Below are positions 31,901-43,200 of a stretch of 64,000 nt of DNA, in pieces (position 1 is the first letter of the stretch; each line of letters starts with the position of its first letter). The stretch is from contig OZ024721.1 of assembly GCA_964016875.1 (NCBI GenBank), positions 42,367,088 through 42,431,087 of the forward strand, read 5' to 3'. The position numbers were made by a program, and so were the translations under genes. The stretch comes from Fallopia convolvulus. Taxonomy: Eukaryota; Streptophyta; Magnoliopsida; Caryophyllales; Polygonaceae. The notes under the pieces are model-generated. The model ran no database searches. It saw only the letters and a program-made list of their open reading frames with translations, and was not told the origin of the DNA.

Positions 31901-33554
31901 AATCTAAGGTTGAAATAAATTCAAAAATACCTTTTTAGGTAAAATATTATATCATATGCTTTTATAAGGTTGTCCTTGCTTAATTATATTAAGAAGTTAG
32001 CAAGTGAAATTAGAAGAATATTTTAATAAATTAAAATAAGGAAATTATTGGTTTCCAAGAATGAAAATGTTTAAATATTAAGAATAAGAATTTATAAGAA
32101 ATACAAGGATATTACCAATATAAAATAATAATAAGGAATATTATTATTTTATTCATCTCTACCTAAATTATTATTATAATAATTTAGAAATTAATAGAAA
32201 GAATATAAGAGATATTTAAAACTTTAGAAGAATTAAAGAAATTCTTATTAAAGTTCGTTCGTACTTCTCGTGTCGATAGGTCGAGTCTCCGTTCCGAGTA
32301 AAGTCAACGACTTCCGTCCGTTCGTTTGTACACAATCGTAAAAGCTAAGGCAAGTGGAATTTCCCCTTGTGCCCTTTTATATCCGTCTACATGATATTTC
32401 TCGATGTTGGGAACGACTTGTATGTCTCAATAAAAATGAACCTAGGAAATATTGATTGCTAGAAATAACGACAATTGTTAGCGTAGTATGCTTTATATTC
32501 CTTTGTTAGGATTATATATGCTAGTATGTTGTGATCTTGATTGAATACAATCTCGTTCAGAGATTTACCTTGATTAAACTAGAAAGGGGTGCGGGTTAGC
32601 CGACACCTCTATATAACATTAATAAGTCGTACGTCCATACGACTTTCGGGATCATGATGTCCATCCGCTCCGATTGTAAGGAGGGATTGTGCGACACTCT
32701 AGCTAAGTGTCGGAGAATTGATGGTTCTCCTTCGGGTGGCTCGGAATATCCGTGTCCCACCACTATCTATTAAAAATCATTAATAAAGTCGAATATTTTC
32801 GTCACTATATAAGATAAGTGTGAATGCACACTTAAGACACCAAAACCGGACCGGTCTCAAATGATCGATCCGACTCTCGGTCCGCTCAGGGCGCGAGAGG
32901 TTTTCACTTGTATGATTTAATGAAGGTTCCCCAACATTCTTTCGAAATCCAAAAGAAGTCTACAATCTAGTAGTTCTTCTATTGCTCACCGAGTTATCTT
33001 TGTCCAAAGATATACTCTCCTTCGAATCTCAAAGCTCCACATCAATAAGTTTCATTATATAGCCCATCATAAACACAACCTTAATACCTCTTTCAATAAT
33101 ATTTGAAAATTCCCAAAATACCCTCGGGAAGTTCCCTTCCCGCTTGCTTAGTCTCTTAGACTAATTCTTCTTTTCCGCATTTTTGCCTGGCATTCTATCG
33201 CCCCTCGCGAATTATGTCAGAATCTAGGAACCTCAGCAAGGCGTGAAGTGAAGTGAAGACGAAGGAAGAACAAGGATTTCAAGATGTATCTTTCTATCAT
33301 TTTGCTTTAGTTTCATTACGTTTCAAGAACAATCAGGTTTCGCATTTCAATTCTGGTCAACTTTATGTTTGAATCAATGTAAGATGTTTTGTAAGAACTA
33401 AGTCTCCCTCGGGAGCACCTTTTCTCATTATGTAATATGTTTTATTCCGCATTTTAATCGTTCTATATCATTCTAAAAGCCTTGGGTGACTTTGGACGGT
33501 AAAGTCTGAGGTCACTGGCAGTAATACCCAATGTTGTAAAATAGGGGTGTTACA
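28997..33554 (+). mobile_element. Long LTR-like unit (4.56 kb), probable solo LTR of a Gypsy element
   Basis: It starts TGTAATATCCG and ends GGGGTGTTACA, classic Gypsy LTR termini, flanked by GTGAA (28992-28996) and GCGAA (33555-33559), a 5-bp duplication with one mismatch. A TATA box CTATAAAAGGGG lies near 29888. A GC-richer transcribed-looking segment follows (29900-30400), then about 1.9 kb of AT-rich repeats and another GC-richer segment from 32260. No gag or pol is present, so either it is an unusually long solo LTR or a non-coding element. The start motif TGTAATATCCG recurs at 29252, suggesting a local duplication. Confidence 0.55.
29533..29613 (-). other. tRNA-like / Pol III box sequence inside the LTR-like unit
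   Basis: On the minus strand TAGCATAGCGG fits box A, and GGGTTCGAGTCC inside TCGGG-TTCGAGT-CCCGA fits box B with a perfect T-arm. No matching acceptor stem is present at the 5' side, so it is not a full tRNA. It may be a SINE remnant. Confidence 0.4.
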
Positions 33555-33866
33555 GCGAAAGCCCAGATCAAGTGGGGAATGGTGAAGAGGCGGGCGGTGT
33601 TGCATTCGAAGAGGCGGGCATTGATGCTTGGTCGGAGCGGCGAATGGTGAAGGCCTTGTCGCCGGTGGACGGAGAAATTTGATAGGAAAAGATTGATGAA
33701 GACTTGCCTCTGGAGGGAGATGAAGTGGTGGGCCTCATTGATTAATTTATGGTTCCAATATCTTTTTATTAAATGTTAAATTTATTTGCCACATGTATAG
33801 ATGAAGGGTTGTGATGAAAAGTGTATAATTTTAATTTTACACTTGGTGTTACTGTACATTTGTCCG

Positions 33867-35060
33867 CTATGAAGGGGATTTTCAATCCTCTCTTCACTTT
33901 CTCTCTCCTCACCTCCTTTTGACACCTCACCTACCCTATATTTTACCTCACTCTTTCCTCTTCCCTTTCCTCTTTCTCTATATTCACCTACAACAATGAG
34001 AATCATTTCTTCCCCTCTCCTCCAATTTTTTATACATATAGTTTATCACATACTCATATTATCAATTTATCATTTATTCACTCCTTATGATTTTAATTAA
34101 CTAATAAATTAATTTAACATTCAATAAAAAAATATATATTACTTATGACAATATAAATTGATTACTACTAATAATTAAATCTTGATTACATTAAGATAAT
34201 ACAAACAACAACATAAAATAAGATGTAAACTGAAAACATTAAGCATAAATAACAACATTATTGTCATAAGAATTTAATCACAATCTGAATCGGATGCCAA
34301 ATCCTTAAACTTCTCCCAAATGTGATCGACCAAGTTGTTCTTTAGAGTCGTATGCATTTCTTTATTTCTAACCTCCTCCCTCCTAGCCATAAATCTTCTT
34401 AGAGACAGATCATTATAGCGTCCACGTGTCATATTGAATGTCTCGTTATTATTTCTTCTTGATGATCCAACAATATTTTCGGGTTGATCTTGGGCAAATT
34501 CACTCGGGTCTTTATAATTTCGATACGTATCTCGCTCGTCTTCCACGATCATATTATGCATGATGATACATGCCATCATTTAAAAAAATGTCATATATTT
34601 TAATATTATTGTTTGTAATTTATTAATGCTTAATTTTAATGAAAATAAATGATTGTAGTTGATAGATGAAAAAGATATGCAATATTAGGTCCAATTTATA
34701 GACAAAAAAATTGCAAGAATTATTATTTGTTTTTTTTTGTTTTTTAAAATATCATCTTTAAAATATTTTTATTTGTAATTTGTTAATGCTAAATTGTAAT
34801 GAAAATAAATGAATGTAGTTGATTATAAGAGACACATGTCAAATTTTGATTAGGTGAATATGGAGAGAAATGCACAAAAGCCAATGTGCACATTCCTCTA
34901 CCCATAGAGGAATTCACCCCATTCCTCTACCTATAGAGAAATTCACCCCATTCCTCTCTTAAGAGAGGATCCTCTCTTCCAACCCACATCCAACAGGATC
35001 CTCACTTTGAATAAAAAATGGGTAAAAAAAGGAAGAGAGGATTACCAATCCCCTTCATAG
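33867..35060. mobile_element. Harbinger-like derivative (1.2 kb) with inverted ends
   Basis: Ends CTATGAAGGGGATTTTCAAT (33867 on) and its imperfect inverse ending CCCCTTCATAG (35060) share about 28 bp with a few mismatches. Beyond the right end GCACATGTTCTAAG continues the same TIR word seen at 28492 (GAGCATGTGC). It carries only the C-terminal part of a transposase. Its left end abuts the neighbouring TIR element, so the outer ends may derive from recombination between two related elements. Confidence 0.55.
34274..34579 (-). pseudogene. PIF/Harbinger-type transposase C-terminal fragment
   Basis: The 101-residue frame starts MMACIIMHNMIVEDERD, the conserved block near the C-terminus of plant Harbinger (HARBI1/ALP1-like DDE_Tnp_4) transposases. 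It ends with NNLVDHIWEKFKDL, a common C-terminal helix. The catalytic core upstream is missing, so the element cannot transpose by itself. Confidence 0.75.
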
Positions 35061-35236
35061 CACATGTTCTAAGAGGGTCCGATTTCTTCATTTGAATGAT
35101 AAATAGAAAGGTTGAGGGAGAGGAGAGATATGAGGAATTAAATTTGGAAGGTAAGGACTTTCTTGCAAAATCATAAAATTTGAAGGGTTTTTATAAGTTT
35201 AAGTGCGTTGTGCGTAGTATAATTTGTAGTTAATAG

Positions 35237-35380
35237 AACTGTTCTAAAAATCTCATCTAGGTTCCATCTATGTGTTGGAAGGTCCCAACTCGTCTATAGA
35301 CACCCGTCCAAGACCACCCATGCAATTGTTTTGGCTGCATTAGCATTAGGCGGTCCCTCTTCGCAAAAGTTCACTCTGTT
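35237..35380. mobile_element. CTAGGCG-family short repeat, copy 2 (diverged)
   Basis: ACTGTTCTAAAAATCTCATC, GACACCCGTCCAAGACC, GCATTAGGCGGTCCCTCTTC and TTCACT follow the same order as the repeat at 16628-16795. The right terminus is changed (CTGTTACAAG). No gene. Confidence 0.45.
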
Positions 35381-35753
35381 ACAAGATATGCTCATAGGTT
35401 TGTGCACATATTATTGCTGCAATATTCTATCCTTAAATAAAATATTTTACCTAATTCTTATATAATCCTTCTCTAATAGTTTAAAATAAAATTATTGAAA
35501 TAATTATATGTATAAATACATGATCAAAAGTTCCCGATTCTTATAAAATGTACAATTCTATTATTATTAATATATAAACTAAAACTGAATAAGAGCATAA
35601 AATAGGATAAGAGAAATATATAAAACCAAATCCTATAAAATATTTTATATTATTATTAATATATGATATCTACATGGAATATTTACATACATTGAATAAT
35701 AATATAAAGTTTTAAGCATATGAAAATATTATATCTACATAATCAATTTATTA

Positions 35754-36206
35754 TATAGCAATAGACCTGTCAATCGGGTCGAGTCGGGCGGGTTCGGGTT
35801 CGGGTCAAATCGAGTTCGGTTTCGTTATGGGTCACGGGTCAATCGGGTCGGGTTGTAGCGGGTTTTCGGTCGGTTCGGTTGACCAGCGGGTCTAAAATAT
35901 CCTTTAATTTATGATTATTAAAATCAATTTTTAATTAAATAATAATATTTAATTATAATAATATTATTTTCATATATTTTAATAATAAAATATATAATTT
36001 TCAAAATAAATTTTAAAAATTCTGTAAATATACTAAATCGGTCAACCCAACGGGTTTTGGGTTTCAACCCAACGAGTTTCGGATTCTATCGGGTTCGGTT
36101 GATTTCGAGTTTCAGGTTCAAATTTTCAAGTCTTGATCCTAAAATTATCGAGCGGTTCGGGTCGAATTAACGGGTTCGGTCAGCTTTTGACAGCTCTATA
36201 TAGCAA
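35754..36206. mobile_element. hAT-type MITE, copy 1 (437 bp) with 8-bp duplication
   Basis: The element 35762-36198 begins TAGACCTGTCAATCGGGTCG and ends TTTTGACAGCTCTA, so the TIR is TAGA(G/C)CTGTCAA. It is flanked by TATAGCAA at 35754-35761 and 36199-36206, the 8-bp duplication typical of hAT. Near both ends it is rich in CGGGT/GGGTTCGG words; the centre is AT-rich. No coding. A second copy lies at 47899-48293. Confidence 0.85.
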
Positions 36207-36524
36207 TGAAAATATCAAAATAAAAGAAGAAAAATATCCAAATTATAATTTAACTTTATAATATTACAATAAGATTTTAATCAATTAAGAATAAATAAAT
36301 TAAATTTCAGCCAATCAAATTGATTTTAAAAAAAATTGATAATATTGTTATTGTTAGGTTGACATATGTTATTTTATGAATGATTTTAACATCTATTTTA
36401 TTATATAGTAATGATGTCATAATTCCAAAGACTTATAACACATGGATCTTTTTATTCTTCTTATAAATATCTGCTTGTAAATTGGAGTATATGTCATGTT
36501 TATAAATTAACTATTTTTTTTTAA

Positions 36525-36667
36525 GGGTTTTGCTATTCGTCGCCCCGGGGGCGACGAATAAGATTCCTAAAATAGAAGTATATCTTTTAAAAGATATACA
36601 AATCTGTTTTTTCTTATTATTAAGAATAAATCTTTTGCTAACAACTAACCACCATATCTAAAATCTA
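36525..36667 (+). repeat. Left terminal inverted repeat with two palindromes
   Basis: A hairpin ATTCGTCGCCCC-GGGGGCGACGAAT (36535-36559) is followed by the perfect palindrome GTATATCTTTT/AAAAGATATAC (about 36578-36599). Confidence 0.9.
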
Positions 36668-36899
36668 ATTAATTATTGATTATAAAGATTTTTTCCTTTT
36701 ACGTTCAACGCAAATTTCAATCTCCCGGTTATAATGTCCATCTTCCCTCCTCTTCTTCATTAAAATTTTCTGAGTTCCCTCTTGTTCTTCAGCATATGTA
36801 TAGATAAAATTCCCTCTCGTTCTTAGTTCTTAGTATACGTATAGACCAAGATCCCTCTCGTTCCTTCCATTGTGCACTTCCGTCGAGATTCAATACAAG

Positions 36900-37219
36900 G
36901 TACACCACTAATTCCATTCTTTTGTTTTGATTTTTATTCCTTTCAATTTTACATGTGCATTGAATAAGTATCAACGTACTACTGGAGTCTTTTATTTAAT
37001 TTCCTACCTTTCATGAATATAGCTTTTAATGTAGTACAAGTCCACCATACGTTTCAAAGCCAATTAATTTTTAATGCTCACCCAATTTCATTGCTAAACA
37101 TGCGTTAGAGAACGAATGTCAAAAAAATTAATTAGTTCCTCTGTACGTACTATATAATTAATTAGAACTAGCATTCATATTTTTTGTTTTATTACATGTG
37201 CTTTCTTTATTAAATGCAG
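36900..37219 (+). other. Putative 5'-UTR intron of the transposase gene
   Basis: A donor AAG|GTACACC at 36899/36900 and the acceptor AAATGCAG at 37219 sit directly before the start codon. Upstream leader 36740-36899 is CT-rich with a repeated TTCCCTCT(C/T)GTTCTT word. Confidence 0.5.
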
Positions 37220-39528
37220 ATGGTTTTGTTTGATTTAAATGAGCTCCCTAGTGATCAAGGGGATGAAAATTTGTTGGATCTGGAACCGTTTGTTGGTCAA
37301 GTATTCTCTTGCCAAGAAGAAGCATTAGCTTTCTATGAAAAGTATGCAAGAAATCACGGCTTCGTTGTGCGGAAAGATCGTTTCATAAAACATGATGGAA
37401 AAATTATACGACGTGATTTTTATTGCAATCGTGCAAGACACCTACCTTTAAAAATCATTGATCCATCTAAAGCTTGTCGAAATAAATCTTCCTCTAGATG
37501 TGGTTGCACTGCTCATCTTCGCATCACATTACGAAGGTCCTTTGATATATTTCCAGAAGAATGGCATGTAACAACATTCATTGATGATCACAATCATGCA
37601 CTATTATCTCCTAGTGAAATGCGGTTTCTTCCAACTGTTCGAACTATTACGAAAGAAGATAAAGATCGTATTCTCTTGCTTAAAGAAGCAGGCCTTATTG
37701 TTAGGCAAATAGTTCGAGTTCTAGAGCTTGAAAAAAATGTCAATCATGGAGAGTTATCCTTTATGGAGAAAGACATCCGAAATCTCTATACAAAAGTTCA
37801 AAAGCAATTTGCAACAAATGATGTGATGACATTGCTAGAGAGTTTCAAATCTGCCAAAGCTGAAAACTTGAAATTTCAATATGCATACACTACCGATGAA
37901 GAAAGAAGGTTAGAACACTTGTTTTGGTCTCCTGCTAAATGTTTTGAATGGTACGAGAAATTTGGAGATGTAGTGGTTTTTGATACTACTTATAAAGTAA
38001 ATGCATATGACATGCCTTGTGGCTTTTTCGTTGGAGTTGATAATCATGGAAAGACCGTTCTATTCGGATGTGCTTTACTTCGTAACGAGACCACAAACAC
38101 CTTCAAATGGCTAATGAAGGTGTGTGCTTATGCTCTTGTAAATAAATTACTCTTTGATTGTCATTATTAACTTTGATTATAACTTATATATCATGTATCT
38201 CTTACAAGTGCCTTTTGTATTGCAGATGTTTATCACTTTGATGAAGAGACATCCAAAAACTATAATCACGGATCAAGATCCATGGATGGCGGAAGCAATC
38301 GCAATAGAATTGCCTTTTACAAAGCATGCTTTTTGCATATGGCATATTACTGCAAAGTTTAGTGGATGGTTTAATTCTATCTTGCGGGGTTGTTATTCAC
38401 AATGGTGTGCTGATTTTCATATGCTATATAGATTAGAATCCGTGGAGGAATTTGAGCATCATTGGCCAAAGGCAATCCAAAAGTATGGCTTACATGAGAA
38501 CAAGCATATCAAAGGTTTGTACCAAATTAAGCATTTTTGGGTGCCGGCGTATCTTCATGATTATTTCTTTGCTGGGATGACAACAAATGGTCGATCGGAG
38601 AGTGTAAATGCATTTATTAAGAGATTTGTCAATTCACATAACACTTTGAGAGACTTTGTTGAGCAGGTTAGTGATTATACTCTACATTATTAATTCATTA
38701 GATTGATGGTGTTTTTTTAAAAAATTAGGCTACTGTAGCTATGCACTAATTAGCTTCATACTGTGAATTACATGGATATTTTTGTTTATTATGATTTGTT
38801 TTACTTGTCTCACATTGTAGGTTTATATGGGAGTCAAGGAGATGGAGCAATCTCACTTGCATGAGAACATGCTTGCAACATATAAGCATAATAGTTTGAG
38901 ATCATTGTCTCCTTTAGAACAACAAGCTTATAATCTTCTAACTCCTTTTGCTTTCAAGAAGTTCCATGAAGAATTTGAGAAAGCTACTAGATATTCTGTA
39001 ACCAATGTGAATGGTTACAACTATGTAGTGAAATTCTATGAAGAGAATGGTGCACGCAGTCATGAGATATTTTGGGATGGGCAAAGAGCAACCTGTACTT
39101 GTAAGCATTTCGAGTTCACGGGAATTCTTTGTCGACATATATTACGAGTATTTTTACAAGCCAATTGCTTTGACATCCCAACAACTTATTTTCCCATGAG
39201 GTGGTGTCATAATGGGTTCACTGAGAATTCTTCTTCAAGTGAAAGGAATACAATTGATCAAGCAAACAGTGTGGAGACTTGTGGAGATAAAAGTGTGCAA
39301 TGTCCACCTAGATCTTTGACAAAGGGGCGTCCAAAGAAAAAACGTTTACAAGGTGGGAAAGAATTGGCAAAGAAGACAAGAAGGTGTGGGTATTGCAGTG
39401 AAATGGGACATTATATCAATACTTGTCCGAGTAAAGAAAATTGTGATGTTTCAAACACTCCACCGGTAGCAAAGAAGGTGAATGCAAGTGACTTAGGAAT
39501 AAATCCAATTTTTTCTCTAAAATTTTAG
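37220..39528 (+). CDS. FAR1/FHY3-type Mutator transposase (682 aa, three exons)
   Basis: Transposases of this class cut and paste Mutator-like DNA; FAR1/FHY3 light-signalling factors are domesticated relatives. Exons 37220-38119, 38226-38666 and 38821-39528 are all multiples of three with GT-AG borders and no stop. Domains: FAR1 DNA-binding region (residues ~28-130: EEALAFYEKYARNHGFVVRK, RCGCTAHLRI, HNHAL); MULE transposase core with DTTYKVN (D about 254), ITDQDPWMAEAI (D 316), HAFCIWHI and FFAGMTTNGRSESVNAFIK; SWIM zinc finger CTCKHFEFTGILCRH (539-553); C-terminal zinc knuckle CGYCSEMGHYINTC. The start follows the acceptor; ATG 37214 in the same frame is an alternative if that intron is not spliced. 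It is enclosed by matching TIRs, so it is a transposon gene and not a FAR1 regulator. Confidence 0.9.
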
Positions 39529-39860
39529 AAATAATTTTTGTTACTTTAAATTTATCATATGTAGTAGTAGTTAGTATGTGTTAATGAGCTTCTATGTACT
39601 TTCATTTTTTTTTGGTTTTTTTTTGGTAGAAACTTTCATTTTTATTATGAATAAATTGATCGTAGTTTTGATTTTTTATTAGCCAGCTAGTCTATAACTA
39701 ATTGTCTACCCATGTATTAGTTAATTATTATAGCTTTTTTTTTAATGAAAGACTTTAATATATATTGAACCACTCATAAGATCTAAAAGTTTTACCCAAA
39801 AAAACGTAGGGGTTCATATAATTAATAATTAATTAAATTTTAGATATGGTAATTTTTTGG

Positions 39861-40002
39861 TAGATTTTAGATATAGTGGTTAGTTGTTAGCAAAAGATTT
39901 ATTCTTAATAATAAAAAAAAACAGATTTGTATATCTTTTAAAAGATATACTTCTATTTTAGGAATCTTATTCGTCGCCCCGGGGCGACGAATAGCAAAAC
40001 CC
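39861..40002 (-). repeat. Right terminal inverted repeat
   Basis: Inverse of the left repeat. Here the outer palindrome is perfect (ATTCGTCGCCCC/GGGGCGACGAAT). It ends AGCAAAACCC. Confidence 0.9.
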
Positions 40003-40230
40003 TTTTTTTTAAAGACCATCCACTTCACCACTTGTAATGATTTTAGTAACCATGTCTCTTGCCTTCTATTGTTCAAAAACAACAACCGGAACCCTATCTC
40101 CACCCTCCTCTCTCCTCCTCCGCCGCGATCCCCGCCGATAACGCACCTGCGGCCTGCCGGTTCACACTACACTACCGCCTTGCCCCACAACCTGACTTCG
40201 CCCTTTCCCTCCTCTATCCCTCACTTCAAA
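40003..40230 (+). promoter_or_regulatory. Leader between the Mutator element and the gamma-glutamyl hydrolase start
   Basis: Only 228 bp separate the transposon end from the start codon. The stretch is CT-rich from 40080 (CCACCCTCCTCTCTCCTCC), typical of a plant 5' leader, with an in-frame upstream ATG at 40069 and other ATGs. No clear TATA box lies within it, so either the core promoter is in the transposon's right end or the gene uses a TATA-less promoter. Confidence 0.45.
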
Positions 40231-43200
40231 ATGTGGAACTACTTCTGGATTCCACTCCTGATCTCTTTCACCCCATCCAGGGCTCAGACCGATCAGCCTA
40301 CTATCTTGCTTCCCTCCCAATTCGGGTTATCTAGCCCTCACACAGTTCTCTCCCCCAAGTGCCAGCTTCCGGACTCCAACCTCAATTTCCGCCCCGTCAT
40401 CGGAATCCTCAGTCATCCAGGCGACGGCGCCTCTGGCAGGATCAATAACTCCACCAACGCTTCGTATATCGCGGCGTCGTACGTCAAATTCGTCGAATCT
40501 GCTGGTGCCAGGGTTATTCCCCTCATCTACAACGAGCCTAGGGATCAATTTCTAAAAGTAATTCCACTCCTAACCTTGTATTATGCTAAATTCTCTTTAC
40601 TTATGATGGACTTGGTAATTGAATTGGTGATGTAAATTGATGACTCGGTACTTGATGGCTTATAATATCTTAATTTGACATCAATTTTGCGATCCGCTGG
40701 CGTGTTTATAGCTACGGTTACTTGAATGCGTGAACAAACATGATTATACTGAATGAGTTTTGCTAAATGCAGAAACTTAGTTTAGTCAATGGAGTTCTCC
40801 TTACCGGTGGGTGGGCTAACGATGGCTTGTACTTCGAGATAGTTGGGGAAATATTTAAGGTATGACCTCTCTGCATTAATTGCTACATCCAAATGGCTGT
40901 TTGTTACCTGTCTTCCGCACTCTCCATAGATTCTATCTCATCCTATGACATTCTGTTCTGCGATATTTGAGAATCTCCGTCAATACCTCGATGTATTGCA
41001 ATACTTTAATCTATTATTAGACTGATTAGTAAGTTGTATTAATTGGTTATCCAAGTTTTTTATGCTCCTCCATGTCCTCTTAGCTATGAATGTAAAATCA
41101 CAAGTTCAGAGTTTCTCTTCTCACTTTTTCCCTTTCTGGTCAACATGAATACTTGGTTTCGGTACAAAAACTTTAAGGTCAGTGGACCTTTCAGTTTTCA
41201 CCATCTTCTTCTGTTGTAATGAAATTATAGAATATGAAAGTTAAAGAGGTTGTTGTTGTTTACTTTGGAAAGTTTCCAGAAGGGTAATATTTCAACTTTC
41301 AAGACTGGAAAAGGTTGATGAATTGACTGATAGAGATACATACTTATGATTGCTGAGTTCATGCAACAGTTCCTTGACCCTTTAAGATAATTTGGTCAAA
41401 TTAGGTGCACAATTATTTCACCGCATCTTTAATCATTGAAATTCTCTTATATTAAAAAACTAACCTTTGACCTCTTACACTAATGGCATTAGCCATTTCA
41501 TGTTAAGGGATTTTCTCTGTAATTACTTTACTTGTCTTTTGCAGAAAGTAGTGGAAAACAACGATGCAGGGCAGTACTTTCCTTGTTATGCTATCTGCCT
41601 AGGTTTTGAACTTTTGTCAATGATCATTAGTGAGGTAAAAGTATTTATGAAATGTATGCTGCAGAATAATCTTGCTTGCATTCCATGATTATCTTTATCA
41701 CTGTGTATTGTAAAAGTATTAGCATTGCTAGAATTGCATTCTACCACTAGTTGGATGTATTTTTCTTCTGTCTTTTGTTTTAATAAGCAACATCTATGTT
41801 TGATGCACTGCTTAGATCTTCCATTAAATTATTAAACAATGTAACTCTCTATTTTCAAATATGAAACTAATATTTATTCCCAATAAATATTAGGACAAAA
41901 GCATTCTTGAAAGATATGCTGGCAAGGATCAGGCTTCCACTCTCCAATTTGTTGGAAATGCTAAAATAGATGGATCTGTATTCCAAAGGTATATGTGTAT
42001 CTTTTGTCTTCTTCTGCTGGCATGCAATTTTCCTGATTGTTGCATACTGAACTATGAAAGTTCTTTTGCTCACTTCATTTAGAATATGGGAAATGAAATT
42101 GGTGTGAATTCAATAGTTGTTTTTTCCTCATAGCTGAAAATTCTAAATAATATCAAATTGTTTGCAGATTTCCACCAGACTTGCTCAAAAAGTTAAGTAC
42201 AGAATGTATTGTCATGCAAAACCATCAAGTGAGTTCTTCACTGCCAGCAGTCCGTTCATAGAGATTTTTCTGTAAAATTCAGCTTCTCACTTCAACCGAA
42301 ACTATTTTATACATAAGTAACTGAGTTTATTTGTAAAATCAACAATTTTTCCCGGTACATAGAGGAAAATGCAAGTTGGTGCCTTGGTCATAAAGCTGTT
42401 ACAATTTCACTGTAATATATGCAACATTGCAACTTCAGGATTAAGTTTATAAAGCAAAAGCTGTTCCAACTTCTACCATTAGCCTTACTCAAACATTGCT
42501 TTATAGATACATTTTGTGCTCAATCTTATTCAGTTGTTCCCATTCAGTAACTTCCAATTTCACTGGAATGCAGATTCACTAATGTTTCCTTTTTGTGATG
42601 CAATAGTATGGTATATCTCCAGAAAGGCTAACTGGAAATGCACGTCTTGATAGTTTCTTTGATATCTTGACTACTAGCACTGACGATGAAGACAAGGTAA
42701 CTTGAATCCCTGTTTGTCGTATAACTGAATGAAGGGTCATTTGCCTGTTTCTCCAATGTTTTATCTTTACTCCCAACTGTAAATCCATAATCATATGATT
42801 CGTTTTTAAGGTGTATGTTTCGACAGTCTTGGCTAGAGACTATCCTGTCACTGGCTTTCAGTGGCATCCAGAGGTAATTCCATGCATTATACGGCTGCAA
42901 TCTGTTATTTAAAGATATCACAGAAGAAGAAAGTCTCATGAAATTAAATCTGTGGTGCAGAAAAACGCTTTTGAATGGGGCTCATTGATGATTCCTCATT
43001 CAGAAGACGCTATTCAGGTGACGCAACATGTGGCAAACTACCTCATCAGGTACATCATCATCTGTCCTGGAAACCAGCATTAGAGTAGATCAAGATTTCT
43101 GCAGGAAGAATCAAATCTTTAAACTTAAGATTGCTAAATAAATTGCTTGACTGCATTTGACAGCTGATAGGTTGATTTGTCTTTTTTTTTTTTCGGTTTC

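Larger units (their letters stand above)
28492..33866. mobile_element. TIR element (MITE-like) split by a long LTR-like unit
   Basis: The left end (GAGCATGTGCTATGATGGGA, then ATACACTCACAC, GGTGTAAAAT, CACGTGGCA) matches in inverted form the sequence at 33780-33866 (GCCACATG, TTTTACACTTGGTGTTACTG, TACATTTGTCC). The internal DNA (28770-28995 and 33560-33700) has repeated AGATCTGGTGG and GGTGGCGAA-like words. The middle is occupied by the unit at 28997-33554. No transposase is seen. Confidence 0.5.
36525..40002 (+). mobile_element. Complete Mutator-like element with FAR1-type transposase (3.48 kb)
   Basis: Inverted repeats of about 143 bp (36525-36667 and 39861-40002) differ by roughly two substitutions and one indel. 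They start GGGTTTTGCTATTCGTCGCC. The element holds one intact transposase gene (37220-39528). Target duplication is in a poly-T tract (TTTTTTTAA / TTTTTTTTA), so its exact 9-bp limits cannot be fixed. Each TIR contains two palindromes. The match between the TIRs and the intact gene suggest recent, possibly autonomous, activity. Confidence 0.9.

Noticed and set aside
32260..32345. Possible gene in the GC-richer patch of the LTR-like unit
   Set aside because: No open frame of useful length; typical of the transcribed portion of an LTR.
28489..35072. TTA/TAA target duplication for a single giant Harbinger element
   Set aside because: The flanks are TTA on the left and TAA on the right, which is not a direct repeat, so one intact element spanning the region is not supported.
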